This document shows, in pieces, positions 44,651-56,052 of a DNA stretch of 64,000 nucleotides. Origin of the DNA: Augochlora pura (Eukaryota > Arthropoda > Insecta > Hymenoptera > Halictidae); assembly GCF_028453695.1 (NCBI RefSeq), contig NC_135780.1, positions 14,104,376 through 14,168,375 of the forward strand, written 5' to 3'. The notes under the pieces were generated by a model. It worked only from the letters and a program-made list of their open reading frames with translations, ran no database searches and was not told the origin of the DNA. Made by a program: the position numbers and the translations under genes. How positions within the stretch are numbered: position 1 is the first letter of the stretch; each line of letters opens with the position of its first letter.

Positions 44651-45044
44651 TGCCTTCTCTTCTCGCCGGTCTTTCTTCATCTTCTTCTCTGGCCTCCGAA
44701 TTCCATACCGGGCTATATCGGAATATCTATGGACTCGTCCGGACCACTTTTCGCCTAATCGTCTCCCGCTGCTCCTCCACTTCGTACCACCGTCCACCTC
44801 GCCTTGCTCCAACAATTGCCCGGCGAGAACGCGTTATCGTACTTTATTTCTCCGAGACGATTTTAAATGTTTCAGGTGCGAGAGAGTACATCCGTCTCCG
44901 GTAGAACGACCCACGGCCACGTGGGATTCTTTGACGGGCAGTTTGGCGTCAACCGCGATTATTCCGGCGGCATTCGCAGTTGTCGTTGGCCGAGCACAGA
45001 CCAGGACAAAAGCGTGCAGCCCACATTCGGCTGGATTCGTCGTC

Positions 45045-45083
45045 GGCTATAAATAGCCGAGGGCTTCCGCGGCGCAATAATCA
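45045..45083 (+). promoter_or_regulatory. TATA-box-like element with a downstream TCAG
   Basis: GGCTATAAATAGCC contains TATAAATAG (45048-45056), essentially the consensus, in otherwise GC-rich DNA. TCAG (45081-45084), an insect initiator-like string, starts 33 bases after the first T of the box, slightly beyond the usual spacing. No downstream promoter element and no gene follow, so this may be chance. Confidence 0.2.
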
Positions 45084-45331
45084 GCGGCAGATAAAAACGC
45101 CGAGGTCCGATTGGACGTTGGTCGGAATTCGGTCGAACGTTCGAAAATCGGAGCACGTCGAAAAGGAGGCGCGGCTGGAAAATCGAGAATCGAGGGACGC
45201 TGCGACCTGGTTGGTGGGAGGGCAGACGCTGTGCAGTGTGTCGGCAGCGATAGACGCGATCGAGGTTACCGCGATGACCCGGGAGACGTCCGCTCCGAGG
45301 TCCGCGGAGGTGCAACGACGCGCGCGAAAAT

Positions 45332-45385
45332 GCGAGAAGCGAGAAGCGGGAAGCGGGAAGCGGGAAGCGGGAAGCGAGAAGCGAG
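45332..45385. repeat. GAAGCGG heptamer array
   Basis: Seven units: GAAGCGA copies at the edges and GAAGCGG copies in the middle. This symmetrical arrangement suggests expansion from the centre. A (CG)n stretch follows. Confidence 0.95.
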
Positions 45386-45602
45386 GCGCGCGCGCGGTAG
45401 TCGTTCTCGCGGCGGTCCCGTGACGGGTGCTCTCGCGGAGAGTCCTCAGACTGCTATCTTCTGACATTGAGGCGGCGGTATCTGTGCCACCAAGTCTCAG
45501 CGTACAACCTGCTGCGACCGAGATACGCCTCTCTCGGCCGGAACAACTTTGCGCCGTTTTGACGTGCGCCAGATAACCAACGTCCTCGTGCCCGCACCCG
45601 CG

Positions 45603-45646
45603 CCTCTCCCTCTCCCTCTCCCTCTCCCTCTCCCTCTCCCTCTCGA
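45603..45646. repeat. CCCTCT hexamer array
   Basis: About seven exact copies. On minus, GGG-AGA-GGG spacing is a canonical quadruplex pattern. Confidence 0.96.
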
Positions 45647-46201
45647 CGCCATCTTGCCCCCAGTCCTCCGTCTTCTCCTTCTCCTGCTCCTTCTCTCCTT
45701 TCCGACACCGTCGAAAGTGCAAACCACCGCGGAACTGCGTCCGCGTGTATCTGGGGAAACGGGAGTCGCCGTTTCACAACCTGTCCCCGGGCAGGGTCGG
45801 TCCTCGCCGGGCCGAGCAATTTTTGCTGGCCGCCGACCGTCCCAGGCCTAATTGTCTCGCGCAGATTGTCCCCGAAGTGTCACGAAAGTTTCCGCCGCGT
45901 CGCTGCGGCCGACCGACCGCCTGCCACTTTTAGCAATTTCTCTGCTCTTGCGGTAGCCGCGCGCGGTCGAAACGTTCTCAAGCCGTTTCAACGGCTGCAA
46001 TTGTTTGGCACGCTTCCGCACCAGCGATCGCTCTTCTCGTCGTAAATCGATACGGTTTCGACCGTTCCCCCAACCGCACTCGTTGGCTGGTCGTGGACGC
46101 GCGTCGATCTCGTTAATGAAATCGTCGCGGATCGGCCAGCGAGCCGTGAAATTTCGCGTGTTCGCAGACGATGCGTCAACCAGTCCGACACCGGCCTCGG
46201 A

Positions 46202-46285
46202 GGGCTAGGGCTAGAGCGAGGGCTAGAGCGAGGGCTAGAGCGAGGGCGAGGGCGAGGGCGAGGGCGAGGGCGACGGCGACGGGAA
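46202..46285. repeat. Two-level hexamer array, GGGCTA/GAGCGA then GGGCGA
   Basis: Fourteen phased hexamers: GGGCTA, then three GGGCTA-GAGCGA pairs (46208-46243), then five GGGCGA (46244-46273), then decayed CGGCGA and CGGGAA. The GGGCGA block fits a plus-strand quadruplex. The pair block shows a 12-base higher-order unit. Confidence 0.95.
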
Positions 46286-46870
46286 CGCAGCGGGGCGAAT
46301 TCCGTCGCGGCCGTTGCGATCCCGCCTTAATGTAATATTAAAAACGTTCCAGCCCCGGCATTATCAGTCATTTCCATTCCTAGATAACCGTTTCTGCTTA
46401 TCGGGTCTCCGTGCGAGCACCGAGAACTCTTCCCACCCCGTCGCCCGGGTCTATCCGTCTCTATCGGCCCCCTAACTCGAACGCATCGTTTTTCTTTCTC
46501 TGTCACCGAGAGCCCCCTCATCCTCGTTCCACGATCGACTTTTCTCTCTCCTTCGCGACGGTTTCGTGCTCGCCTCCTCTCCGTCCGCTCCCCGTCCGCT
46601 CCCCGGCCGCGCCACGTCCGTTCCACGTCCGACCGGTCGGGTCGCTCCGTTTCTCTTTTTCGTCCGTTTCCGTCTTCGTCCCGGCCCGCTTCCTCTATCC
46701 GGTAATAACTTCAACTATCGCCTTCATTGATCTCCCTATCGCTGTTTTATCTCGCTGCAATGGCGTCGCCGCTCGTGGGCTATCTCCCGCTTCGTTTCCT
46801 GTCGGCTTAGCAGCTCGTCGACGCACACCAGAGAACAAAAAATCGAGCGCGCTTCGCACCCCGCTCGCAC

Positions 46871-46909
46871 CTCCGCTCCTCCGCTCCTCCGCTCCTCCGC
46901 TCCTCCGCT
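46871..46909. repeat. CTCCGCTC octamer array
   Basis: Just under five copies of an eight-base unit. Confidence 0.93.
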
Positions 46910-47132
46910 TCTCGATCCCACCGCTCGTCTACGCGCGCTCCTGCCCCCCGCGCCCGCCTCTCCCGGGGATCATTCGATCTTTCCGTTCGTTTCGAAGGAC
47001 CATCGATCCATGCGCCGGCAACGAGAGTTTGTTAACCTCTCGATCGAAATTGCCGAATGGATCGCCGCGCCGGGACAAAGGAGATCCGCGGATCGGGAAA
47101 TCGATGTCCGGACCGGTGCTTGAGGACCGAGA

Positions 47133-47155
47133 GAGCGATAGAGCGATAGAGCGAG
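47133..47155. repeat. GAGCGATA octamer repeat
   Basis: Three copies, the last decayed to GAGCGAGG. Confidence 0.82.
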
Positions 47156-48277
47156 GGAGAATCTGCGGCGAAGCGGGCGGCTCCGCCGAGCGCCGCGGCG
47201 ATCCGATAAGTCGAACGGGGACGAGGATATGGCGTAGCTAATCTTTCGGAGATCTTCCGCGAATGAGCCAAGCATGTGCGAGCTCCGCGGGTCCGGCCGC
47301 CACTCGTTCGAGGTTACGCCGATAAAGGTCGGCTACATTATTCAAGAGAGGCGCACGCATATACGCAACGAGCCGGCGCGCCGAGCCGAGCCTACACCCC
47401 GCGGCAGCCCGAGTCACGCAAATGGCAATCTCGGGGACCGATTCCACTGGTTCTTTGATCGCGATACGCTTTCTCCGTCCTTCTCTCCGAGCACCTGGCG
47501 AGCAAAGAAGAAACCCGCGTAAAACAAACACGGTCCCTGCCTTTGCGCCAATCTCAAAATGCCCGACCAAGAAACCCCGGAGACCGGACACGGCGCCGTT
47601 TCCAGAGAAAATTGCTCGAGGAAGAAAAGCAAGGTCCGAGAAATCGATCGGACGCGTCACGCTCGATCCCATTAACTGGATCCTCGATCGCCGAAAAATA
47701 ATCGGAGGACGAGGCACCCGGAGGCGCGCGCGCGGCCGATCGTCGGACGAGTTTGCTCGCAACTCGGATCGAGGCCCGCTCCGCTTGAAAACCAACAAAG
47801 CGAGGAGCAAAAATCGTCGGATAGGCTCGCATGCGATTGCACGATTGCTCGATTCAATTAACCGTGTTCGCGTGGCGCTCCTCGAAAGCGGCGCGGCGCG
47901 TCGAGACCTCTAATTTTCCGACATTTATCTCGCCGCGAGCGCAAGCGGATTGAATTACGCGCCGGTCCTTGCGATCGAATCGGTCGGAATCGTTCGATCC
48001 GCAGCCGAGGCCCCTGCGAATTTGCATAACGACATTATTAGCGCGGCAACGGGGGAACCGAGCGCGGTGGCACGGGCTTGCGGAATGTCCGCTTCGATCC
48101 CTGAATCATCCCAGGATCGGGCCAACGATCGCCGACAACGACCGATCGCGATTCGGACGCGCGAACGGCCGCCATATTCCCGGACCCGTTTCCTCGTTAT
48201 TATTAATATTTCACAATTATCGCGAGGCACCGCGATCGGTCGCCGCGATAAGCGTGTCCCGGACTCTCGAAACGCTC

Positions 48278-48353
48278 CCGGGGATCGAGGGATCGGGGGA
48301 TCGACCGATCAGGGGATCGAGGGATCGAGGGATCCAGAGCAGAGCAGAGCAGA
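48278..48353. repeat. GGGATCGA octamer array and AGAGC pentamers
   Basis: GGGATCGA-type units on either side of a GACCGATCA interruption (48302-48311), followed by three AGAGC pentamers (48337-48351). Two G-run groups are split by a 12-base gap. Confidence 0.88.
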
Positions 48354-49610
48354 ATGGATGGGTGATCGGGGAGCGCGCGGTCGAGCCTCGAGAACGACAG
48401 ATAGGAACCAGAAGAAAAAATGGCGGGGGAGGAGGTGCTGGCTAATAAAACATTGTCGAGAAGGAAGGGGCATCGAGAGAGATGCTCGTTAACGATAGTC
48501 CCGGTATCGGCTGAAAAATCGGTCGATCCTCGCGCCGGATCTTGTAGAAAGACGCGGTTGCGCCCGTACTCGCTCGATTAATCGCGGCAATCGTTGTTCC
48601 ATTTCAAACCCCGTCGAATACGATGCAAATGAATTTCAGGCCGACGAACGGTCGCATTATCAACGCTAACGAGACGGCCGGCCAGGTAGAGGTAGCCGCG
48701 AAATCATCGCCGAGACGCGATTAAAATATTTTCGGAACTCTTTGGACGATGTTCGGGCAGCGATCGCAGGGACGATCGCGGCTACATTGTAGAATTACGA
48801 GTTTCAAGGAAATCCAATTTACGCGGCGCACGGAGCGACCGATTAAACGATCTCGCTCGAGATCGCGTCGACCCTATCATTTGCTCGAATATTGTCTACC
48901 GAGTAACGACGGAGCCGGTCGAGCCTTCGTCGAGATGAGCGCGACTCTGCGGAATAATTAACGACAAATCGAGATCGGTTTTCGGGTACGAGGGGAGCTG
49001 AGCAGGATCGAGATCGATCGCGCACGTTTTGCTCGCCGAAAAACCATCGCCGGGGAAGGAATCGTGTGGTAATTGCGGCGTCGATGTGCGTGCGCGATAA
49101 CCATCGTTCGATTTACAATCGCGCGACGCGAGGCGGCTTTTCGGCGTCGATCGGAAGAAACGCGGGCCATCGAGCGGAAAAGGAGGAAATCGGCAGATTC
49201 TCGCTTGCTCGCGATTTACGCGATCGGTATCGTATCGCGCGCGGATATTGCCCGCGGCGATTTCGTTTGCTTTCTCGAAGCGGTCGCTCCAACCTCGAGA
49301 CACCGCCTCGGGGCTGACGCGGAGAGACCCGTCGACTCGATACCGATCCGAAACCCTAGGGATTCAGGTTTTTCGCGGGCTCGATCGTGGAATAGCGAAA
49401 AAATACGTTGGTGTAAAACCATTATAGAACGCGATCGACGCGGGGCGGCGCAGGCGCGGAGCGACGGGTTAATCGAACATCGCACGCACGACCGAGACAA
49501 CGCAGAACCGGCGAGATCGATTAATTATCGTTGGAGCGAGCGCTTTGGTCCGACGTCGCGTCCCGAAAAGTGTTTCTCGATCCTATTTTGTTTCCGGTGT
49601 GCGGTGCATC

Positions 49611-49638
49611 CGACGCGGCGCGGCGCGGCGCGACGCGG
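49611..49638. repeat. GCGGC / GCGAC pentamer array
   Basis: Five copies with end variants. Confidence 0.88.
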
Positions 49639-49734
49639 AGCGGAGACCGAGCGTCACCATCGATAGAAGATATCGAGGGGACGCCGCCTCTGCAACGTCA
49701 ATCGAGATCCGGAAGATAACTGCGCCGTTCGATA

Positions 49735-50124
49735 TCTACGGTCGGCCGGCATTAACCGGCATAAAATTAACTGGTACAATTAAAAACACGATGCAGGCAG
49801 AGATGGAGGTCGCGCACGCTGGCCCGCATAGATATAGATACGCGCGCGTATTATTCTCCGTCGCTCCGAACGAGTCCGAATACGTCGAATCCAACGTGTT
49901 CCTTGGCCACCCTGAATTTTATCTTGCCGAATGTTTAATTAAATTGGCAGGGGGGCGCTTTGAAGGGAAAACGAAACCGACGACCTTTCAGCCATCGCGG
50001 AGAAATTATTTTCCGACCGATCTGCCCGCAGACAAACGACTTTCTGACTCGAGAACTCTGCAAACGCTAAAGCCAAATGTCTCTGAATGCGCGATCACGA
50101 TCGCTCGGTTGAAAATTAAATAAA
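49735..50124 (+). other. Open frame ending on an AATAAA signal, coding unproven
   Basis: The frame stays open to TAA at 50121-50123, which overlaps AATAAA (50119-50124), the canonical polyadenylation hexamer. Composition is ordinary (for example FLGHPEFYLAECLIKLAGGR) and the stretch has no tandem repeats. It extends upstream to about 49545 but has only internal ATGs (49792 and 49804). No family recognised. It could be a terminal exon, or chance. Confidence 0.15.
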
Positions 50125-50285
50125 ACTCGGGATCGAGGAGCCAGCGATCGTCCTCGTGACCAATCGATCCGATTAACGTGTCGGTGGCCTAGGAGAAATG
50201 GATATGAAATCATATTGCAGCGCCTGTCTCTCCACCGATGGGAGATGGAAGAGAGGCAGAGGGAGACGAGGGAGCGAGAGAGTTA

Positions 50286-50286
<1 letters not shown>

Positions 50287-50321
<35 letters not shown>

Positions 50322-50329
50322 GAGAGAGA
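50287..50329. repeat. GA microsatellite
   Basis: About fifteen GA copies, then GGCGGAGAGA. Confidence 0.95.
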
Positions 50330-50559
50330 AAGCCCCGGCGTTTGCCATCGATAGAGGATATATCGAGGACGGCGTGGCCACGTCAATCGATAGCGGCCGT
50401 TCGATATCTCGAACCGGGCGAGCACCCGAGGGCGAGACCCCACCTCCTCCGCCGCGTACTTCCATCCGCGCATAATCATCGGCAATAAATCTCGGGTTGC
50501 ATAAGTGTAACGAGAGATACGGGATCGCAACGCACACAGCCTGAAGCGTTACCGTTCGA

Positions 50560-50621
50560 AGCGGAGCGGCGAGGAGCGGCGAGGAGCGGAGCGGAGCAGA
50601 GAAGAGAGGAGAGGAGAGGAG
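50560..50621. repeat. GGAGC and GAGGAGCGGC purine-rich array
   Basis: GCGGAGCGGC, GAGGAGCGGC and GGAGC units, then AGAGGAG pentamers. The unit changes along the array. Confidence 0.9.
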
Positions 50622-50640
50622 TGCTCGGCTGCTGCTGCCC

Positions 50641-50676
50641 GGCTACGGCTACGGCTACGGCTACGGCTACGGCTAC
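50641..50676. repeat. GGCTAC hexamer array
   Basis: Six exact copies. Confidence 0.96.
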
Positions 50677-51341
50677 CCAATCGTAGGCCCCGTCCGAGCC
50701 TTCGATCCACGACGATGATGCGGGAAGCGTGAGACCCGCCGGACGAATGATCGAGACCAGTTTGTTCTCGATAACCAGCCACCATTGTTACTTCGAGTTC
50801 CGCCGATTTTTCGACCCTTCGATCCCCTTTCCCTCGCCGCCCTTCCATCGATTCTCGCGAGCTCTTCTGCCTCTGCGGCTTCGTTGGCTCCGTTTGCTTC
50901 CCCGACTTCGCATGCTCCTCCACTTACATATTTAGGCTGCAACGACCTCTCATTCCTTCGCGCTCACGCTGTTCCAGGAGCAGCGCAGACGTATCCGCAT
51001 TCTATCTCTTTCAAAAATCTTCCAACAGCTTCGAGTGAAACGATCTAAAGTCGGACGAGTATCGAACCGCGAGCGAGCGAGCGCATCGATAGCGGTGCAG
51101 CGAGCGGTGCAATTAGGAAAACGTTGCACCGAGGAAGAGTCAGGATACGCACCGTTAACGGGAACCTGAATAGAAACAATCGACCCGTCGCACAATGGGA
51201 GCGACAACGGACCCGCCACTTAGACGAGCGAACCGCGCTTGCATTTCAAGCCGCGGTATCTACGAGATCGGACATATTGTGAAGCGCGAGCGCACAGGCC
51301 GCGGCCACACACCAACTCGCCCGCCACACGGCCGGAGAAGG

Positions 51342-51342
51342 C

Positions 51343-51374
<32 letters not shown>

Positions 51375-51383
51375 AAGAGAAAA
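51342..51383. repeat. GA microsatellite
   Basis: Thirteen GA copies then GGGAGAAAGAG. Confidence 0.94.
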
Positions 51384-51648
51384 AGTGTACGCGGAAACCA
51401 GTCGATATCTCAAAGTATATGATTATTACGTAACGCTGAATAACAATGTAAACGCAGCGTGTATCTCGGTAAGCGACGCGCGATGCGATAACGATTGCCG
51501 ACCGGTTTGTGAGAAAATGAATATTTTCTCGGAGCCAAGTCGGTTCGTTAGTTTACGAATCGATTGTTAGTCATTTCCAACTGCTCCGGGATCGCGTTGC
51601 ACTTGTTCCGGATCTCTATCTGCTCGCCGATAACGAGCTTTGCTCCTG

Positions 51649-51672
51649 CGACCGCGACCGCGACCGCGACCG
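51649..51672. repeat. CGACCG hexamer array
   Basis: Four copies. Confidence 0.93.
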
Positions 51673-52024
51673 ATGGGAATCCCCTAAGCTGGAATTCAAT
51701 GATCGAGCGCGTTAATAAGCCGACGCCTCGCTTCCGTTCTTATCCGACCAGGCCAATCTTCCGCGTAGATCCCGCTTCGATCTATTACCCTACAATAGAA
51801 TTTGCATGAATACTCTCGAGTCGTTTGAAAGGGTTCGTTTCGGCGTGCCAGCAATCGGTTCAAATTTCGCTACACCGCAGCGCCGTGTAGTTCGCTGGCG
51901 ACGTTTCAAAGCAACGAGTCTCGAGACCAGGAGACTCGCGAGGGATCTCGGCGACCGATCGACGAGCGAAAGACGCGAGCGCGCGAGGGCCTTGGATCAC
52001 GGACCGGCCACTCTGGTTCGCGCA

Positions 52025-52048
52025 GCGACGGCGACGGCGACGGCGACG
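52025..52048. repeat. CGACGG hexamer array
   Basis: Four copies, about 350 bases from the CGACCG array, from which the unit differs by one base. Confidence 0.93.
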
Positions 52049-52583
52049 AATGTTTTATGCGCTTCGAATCGGCCGATATCGTCGGCGAAACGTAAAGTTT
52101 ATCGCGAGGCTAACGACAAATCGTAATCTGCGCCGCATACCGAGGACTCCGCGGCGATAGAAGCGGTTCGTTCGCGCGAGTGGAAGTGGAGAGTCGGCCG
52201 ACTATACGTCCTCCGGACGTAAACGCACGTAGGTAGACGATAAAGTTAGGCGCAGCGCACACGATACGGTGCGTGCACACCTTGGCGACGAGATTACGAG
52301 CTGGAAACGCGGCCGAAGGATAGCGCAGCGTTGAAAAATCGACTGGGAGCCGGCGCGGCGATACCGCTCGATAATAAAGCGGATAAAATATGACGAAACC
52401 GTTTCCGAGAAACAGAAGAGGCGACCGCGTCCCAAGCTGCGAGATATCGATAACGGCCCGTCGATTTCTCACATTAATGAGACATTAATTACGAGCCGCG
52501 AGATAATCGATAAGAACCGCGCGACCGCTCGTCGCTCTTCTTCATCTTGGTCCCTTCATCCATTGGCCCCCTCCTCTCTTCTC

Positions 52584-52640
52584 CGTCGCGTTCGTCGCGT
52601 TCGTCGCCTCGTCGCTTCGTCGCTTCGTCGCGTTCGTCGA
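52584..52640. repeat. GTCGCGTTC / GTCGCTTC array
   Basis: Seven units alternating between nine- and eight-base forms, with one GTCGCCTC. Confidence 0.88.
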
Positions 52641-53621
52641 GGCCGAATGTTAGCGAATCGCGATCGAGTCGCTAGATGTTGCTTCTCCGACTTAATCAGT
52701 GTCAATCGATGCGGCAGAGACTTCCGCAGGAAATCGCGGAACGATCGGCTCAGCCATTATATTCGGATCGAGGATAGAGGATAAACGAGTTCATTGTCTC
52801 GATGACTCGAGCGAGCATGAATAATGCAGCAGGCTTCTAATTACGAAATAGAATTGCACCGCGTTTGAAATTCTACAGGGAAACGCGACGGCGGGCTTGT
52901 ACGCTGCCTACGCTGATTTATCTATCAATTTTTCCATCGTTTCGCCAATCGGGGCGCTACATTTTATTTACGAAAGAGCCTCGCGCGGTGCACCGGACGC
53001 CACATTATTTCCGTAAACCGACACGGTTCTTTCGTTAGTCTCCCTCTCTCTACCCTTTCCGGTCTGCTCACGGCAGAGCGTCTTCCGCTCTCGACAAGAA
53101 ATTGCAGGCCAGGTTTTCGACGCAACGATCGCCCCGAAACGAAATCGAACGAAAGGGGACGAGGGTGGAGAAGGAGAGTCGGCGATTAATAAATCCCGCG
53201 AGCGGGCCGTAACTCTCTCGGCGAGCTATAACTCGAAATAGTTGCCGCGGCTTATCCGGCGTCGATCGGGGCGCCTCGTCACACGATGCGTCGCGCCGCG
53301 CGTCGCCGTCTCGCGGACGCCGAGCGCCGATTACACCGTTCGTCGGATAGTCGGTGGTCTCTTTCTGCCGGGTTTTTTCGATTTTTTAAACCGGCGTATT
53401 TGCATCCGTTCCGCACCGGAGATAAAGGCCGCTCGAATTGAATCGACGCGACGCGCGGACCGGTGGATCATCCGAAAACGCTGCTCGTTCCGGAGGCTTT
53501 TCCGGATCGATGGCGGGACGCGGGCATCGACGCGGTTGTTTCGAGGAGGTTTTCCTTGAACGGTTCATCGGATTGCGAGCGTGGGCTTTTCCAGTCGACT
53601 CGGCTCTAGGTCTGCCACGCC

Positions 53622-53646
53622 ACGCGATCGCGATCGCGATCGCGTA
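53622..53646. repeat. GCGATC hexamer array
   Basis: Four palindromic copies; unit shared with 12242 and 36190. Confidence 0.92.
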
Positions 53647-54275
53647 GGATACTCGCGGCGGGCATAAAACGGGAGGACCGATAAGAGCGATCGTTGCTGG
53701 AAAACGTTCTGGAGTTGATCGCGATGCTATTCGCTGTTTGGGATACGCTTCGATCCTATCGTAAAGCACATTCTCTGCTCCACTCTGCGGTCGTAATGCT
53801 GCCGTTCGTTCGCTCGCTGCTGGGAGATTTCAAAGTGCGGCGCGCCGATAAATTACTCGGTTGTTTGTTAACTTTTTATTAGGGAAACCTCCGCGCGCAC
53901 TTGCTGTCGCCTGAACGAGGTACGACGTTTCGTATCGTTGCGACGTCGCGCTATTTATTATCCAGTTGTCGCCCTGTCGTACCATAATATGTATTATCGA
54001 GCTGCATCCAATATTTGTAACGCGATCCTATTCTGGTTCGGCGATGCGATGTCGTGCTAATAAAATGTGTCGGTACAACCAAAGCCATCGTTGCAGCTTC
54101 GGTTAGGTTGAAAGTTGTCGCAGAAGATGCCCGGTGCTTCGTCGCGTCGCTTCGACAGGGAAAACGGCTATGGTTCCGCGTCGTGTAACAACGGCCGGCT
54201 TGCTCTCACACCTGTTGCCGCACGCGAACGCGCAGCATCGCGGCCTCGGCCGCGGCACACGAGACTCCGAGGGGC

Positions 54276-54301
54276 GAGGCGCGAGGCGCGAGGCGCGAGG
54301 C
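54276..54301. repeat. GAGGCGC heptamer array
   Basis: Three to four copies. Inverted counterpart of the CTCGCGC array at 30003. Confidence 0.93.
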
Positions 54302-54417
54302 ACAGGGTTCGGAACGCGGCAATCGATTATTTAGCAACAAGCCGCAGAAATTGGAAGGTTAATTTCGCCCGGTTGTTTACGCTCGTCCGCAATTTGATTG
54401 CCCCCTTCTGCGCTCGC

Positions 54418-54443
54418 CGCCTCTCTCTCTCTCTCTCTCTCTT
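54418..54443. repeat. CT microsatellite
   Basis: Eleven CT copies followed by TTCCTCCC. Confidence 0.94.
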
Positions 54444-54495
54444 CCTCCCTGTTTCCCTTTCGTTTCGCGGTCGGCACGCCGCGGCGGGGCCATTG

Positions 54496-54520
54496 CCATT
54501 GGACCATCGGACCATCGGAC
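54496..54520. repeat. CCATCGGA octamer repeat
   Basis: Three copies, the first CCATTGGA. Confidence 0.85.
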
Positions 54521-55900
54521 AACGCGTAACACGGTTGGGAATCCCTCGCACCGGAGCACTTCATCTCTCGTCGTTTGTTCGAAGCGTCAACGTTCGAGAG
54601 AAGACCGCGAAACGATCTCGTCCAATATCCTCTCGTGCCCAGTCGAATCATCCGAAACTCGGGGATAGAATCTTTCACCGAGAATATAGCCGGCTGAAAC
54701 GATTCGCCAAGGGAACGCGGTGGACAATCGCGTAGCTTGCCACGGTTTGCTTCCTTCGAAGACAGTTTGCGTTCTGTTCGAGCACCGTTAAAGGACACGC
54801 TTGCCCGTTACGCTTGCGTCGTCGGTATGTCCAGTCGCGAAACTCACTCTACGAGCCGGGCAAAATTCGAGTGGACTGTCGTCGCATAATTATTGGCGAG
54901 CGATGCGGGTTTGCAGGTTGTAGTCGTCGTCCTTCTCGCGGATTAGCTCGCGTCCGGCGGACCGGTTGATCGATCGCGAGCCGGTTAATCGATTCCGGAT
55001 AGGTGCGAGTCCGCTAGACGGCCCAAATGTTTCCACTCCCGCGAACCGAATCTCTCGAATGGTTCTCCCCTCCTTCCTCCAGCCAGCAGCTCCCTTCTCC
55101 TTTGTCCCGTTTCGAGAAACTCGTCGACGACCGTTTCGAGCAGGGAGAACCAACGTTCGACACTCCGATTTAAATGGTCGGCCGACGGTCGATTGATCGA
55201 TTGCGCGGTCGATGGAAACCGACGCGACTGGCGGCTCGCGGCGAGCCGCGGGTCAACGAACGCGCCCGCGCGCAATTCCCAGTCGCTTTTCAGCCAGGAA
55301 TGCGCATGGGAAATCGAATCGCAATGAGACGTCGACTCGGCCGAGGAATCGCGCGCGGATTCCAAAAGTGTCGGTTTCTCGATAATCTGTCGAGATGGGA
55401 GGAGAATCGACGGCCCCGGATGCGCCCCTGGCTCGAAAACAATCCTTTGGTTCGCTGGGCGAACGTCCGATGCGCGACGCAAGACGTCTCTGCTACCTTC
55501 AAATTCCGCAGGCCAAAATCACCGAGAAACGAATAGGCCGTGTTCTGAACGCGGAGAGTCTGGGCTAGGTAGACGGATCTTCGGGACGGTTCGATTAGCG
55601 TCTGTCGAGCCGATTTCGATCGACACCCCCGAGCGGGTTGCTCGCGATCGCGCAGCGCCCGTTGCCGGATCTGACGGCCGTGTTTTCGTTTTTGATCCCG
55701 GTTTGCTCCTTTTTCGAGGAGGCCCGTCCGACTTTCGAGGCGAGGGACGCGCACGATTCGCTTTCTCCTCTCTCGATCGATCGGCCCCGGCTCCGGCCCC
55801 GGCCCCGGTACCGATCCCGGGCCGTGGCTGTCTTTCTCTTTTCTCAGGCCCCGGAGGAGCACGGAGAGCCAGTCCTCCTCGCGGGACCGGGAGGATCCGA

Positions 55901-55946
55901 GGCGGATAAAGGCGGCCGAAGGCGGAGGAAGGCGGAGGAAGGCGGG
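55901..55946. repeat. GGCGGAGGAA decamer array
   Basis: Four and a half phased ten-base units: GGCGGATAAA, GGCGGCCGAA, then two exact GGCGGAGGAA and a partial one. Confidence 0.93.
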
Positions 55947-55997
55947 CTGGGAGAGGAGAGCTCGGGTGGGAGCTGCCGCGGTGCGTCGCGGCGCTTG

Positions 55998-56052
55998 GCT
56001 TCGCTTCGCTTCGCGTTGCGACGCGTTCCGTCGCGTCGCGTCGCGTCGCGCG
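55998..56052. repeat. GCTTC and GCGTC pentamer arrays
   Basis: Three to four GCTTC units (55998-56013), a mixed middle, then GTCGC/GCGTC copies to 56052. Confidence 0.88.

Larger units (their letters stand above)
44301..50500. other. Gene-free block 8
   Basis: No gene is supported. Unique stretches: 44860-45320, 45720-46190, 46290-46860, 47160-48270 and 48360-49600. A near-consensus TATA box lies at 45048. One open frame with ordinary composition ends at a polyadenylation-type AATAAA near 50120. Confidence 0.6.

Noticed and set aside
46202..46215. AGGGCTAGGGCTAG resembling a telomeric repeat
   Set aside because: Only two copies, not TTAGG or TTAGGG, and phased with the hexamer array that follows.
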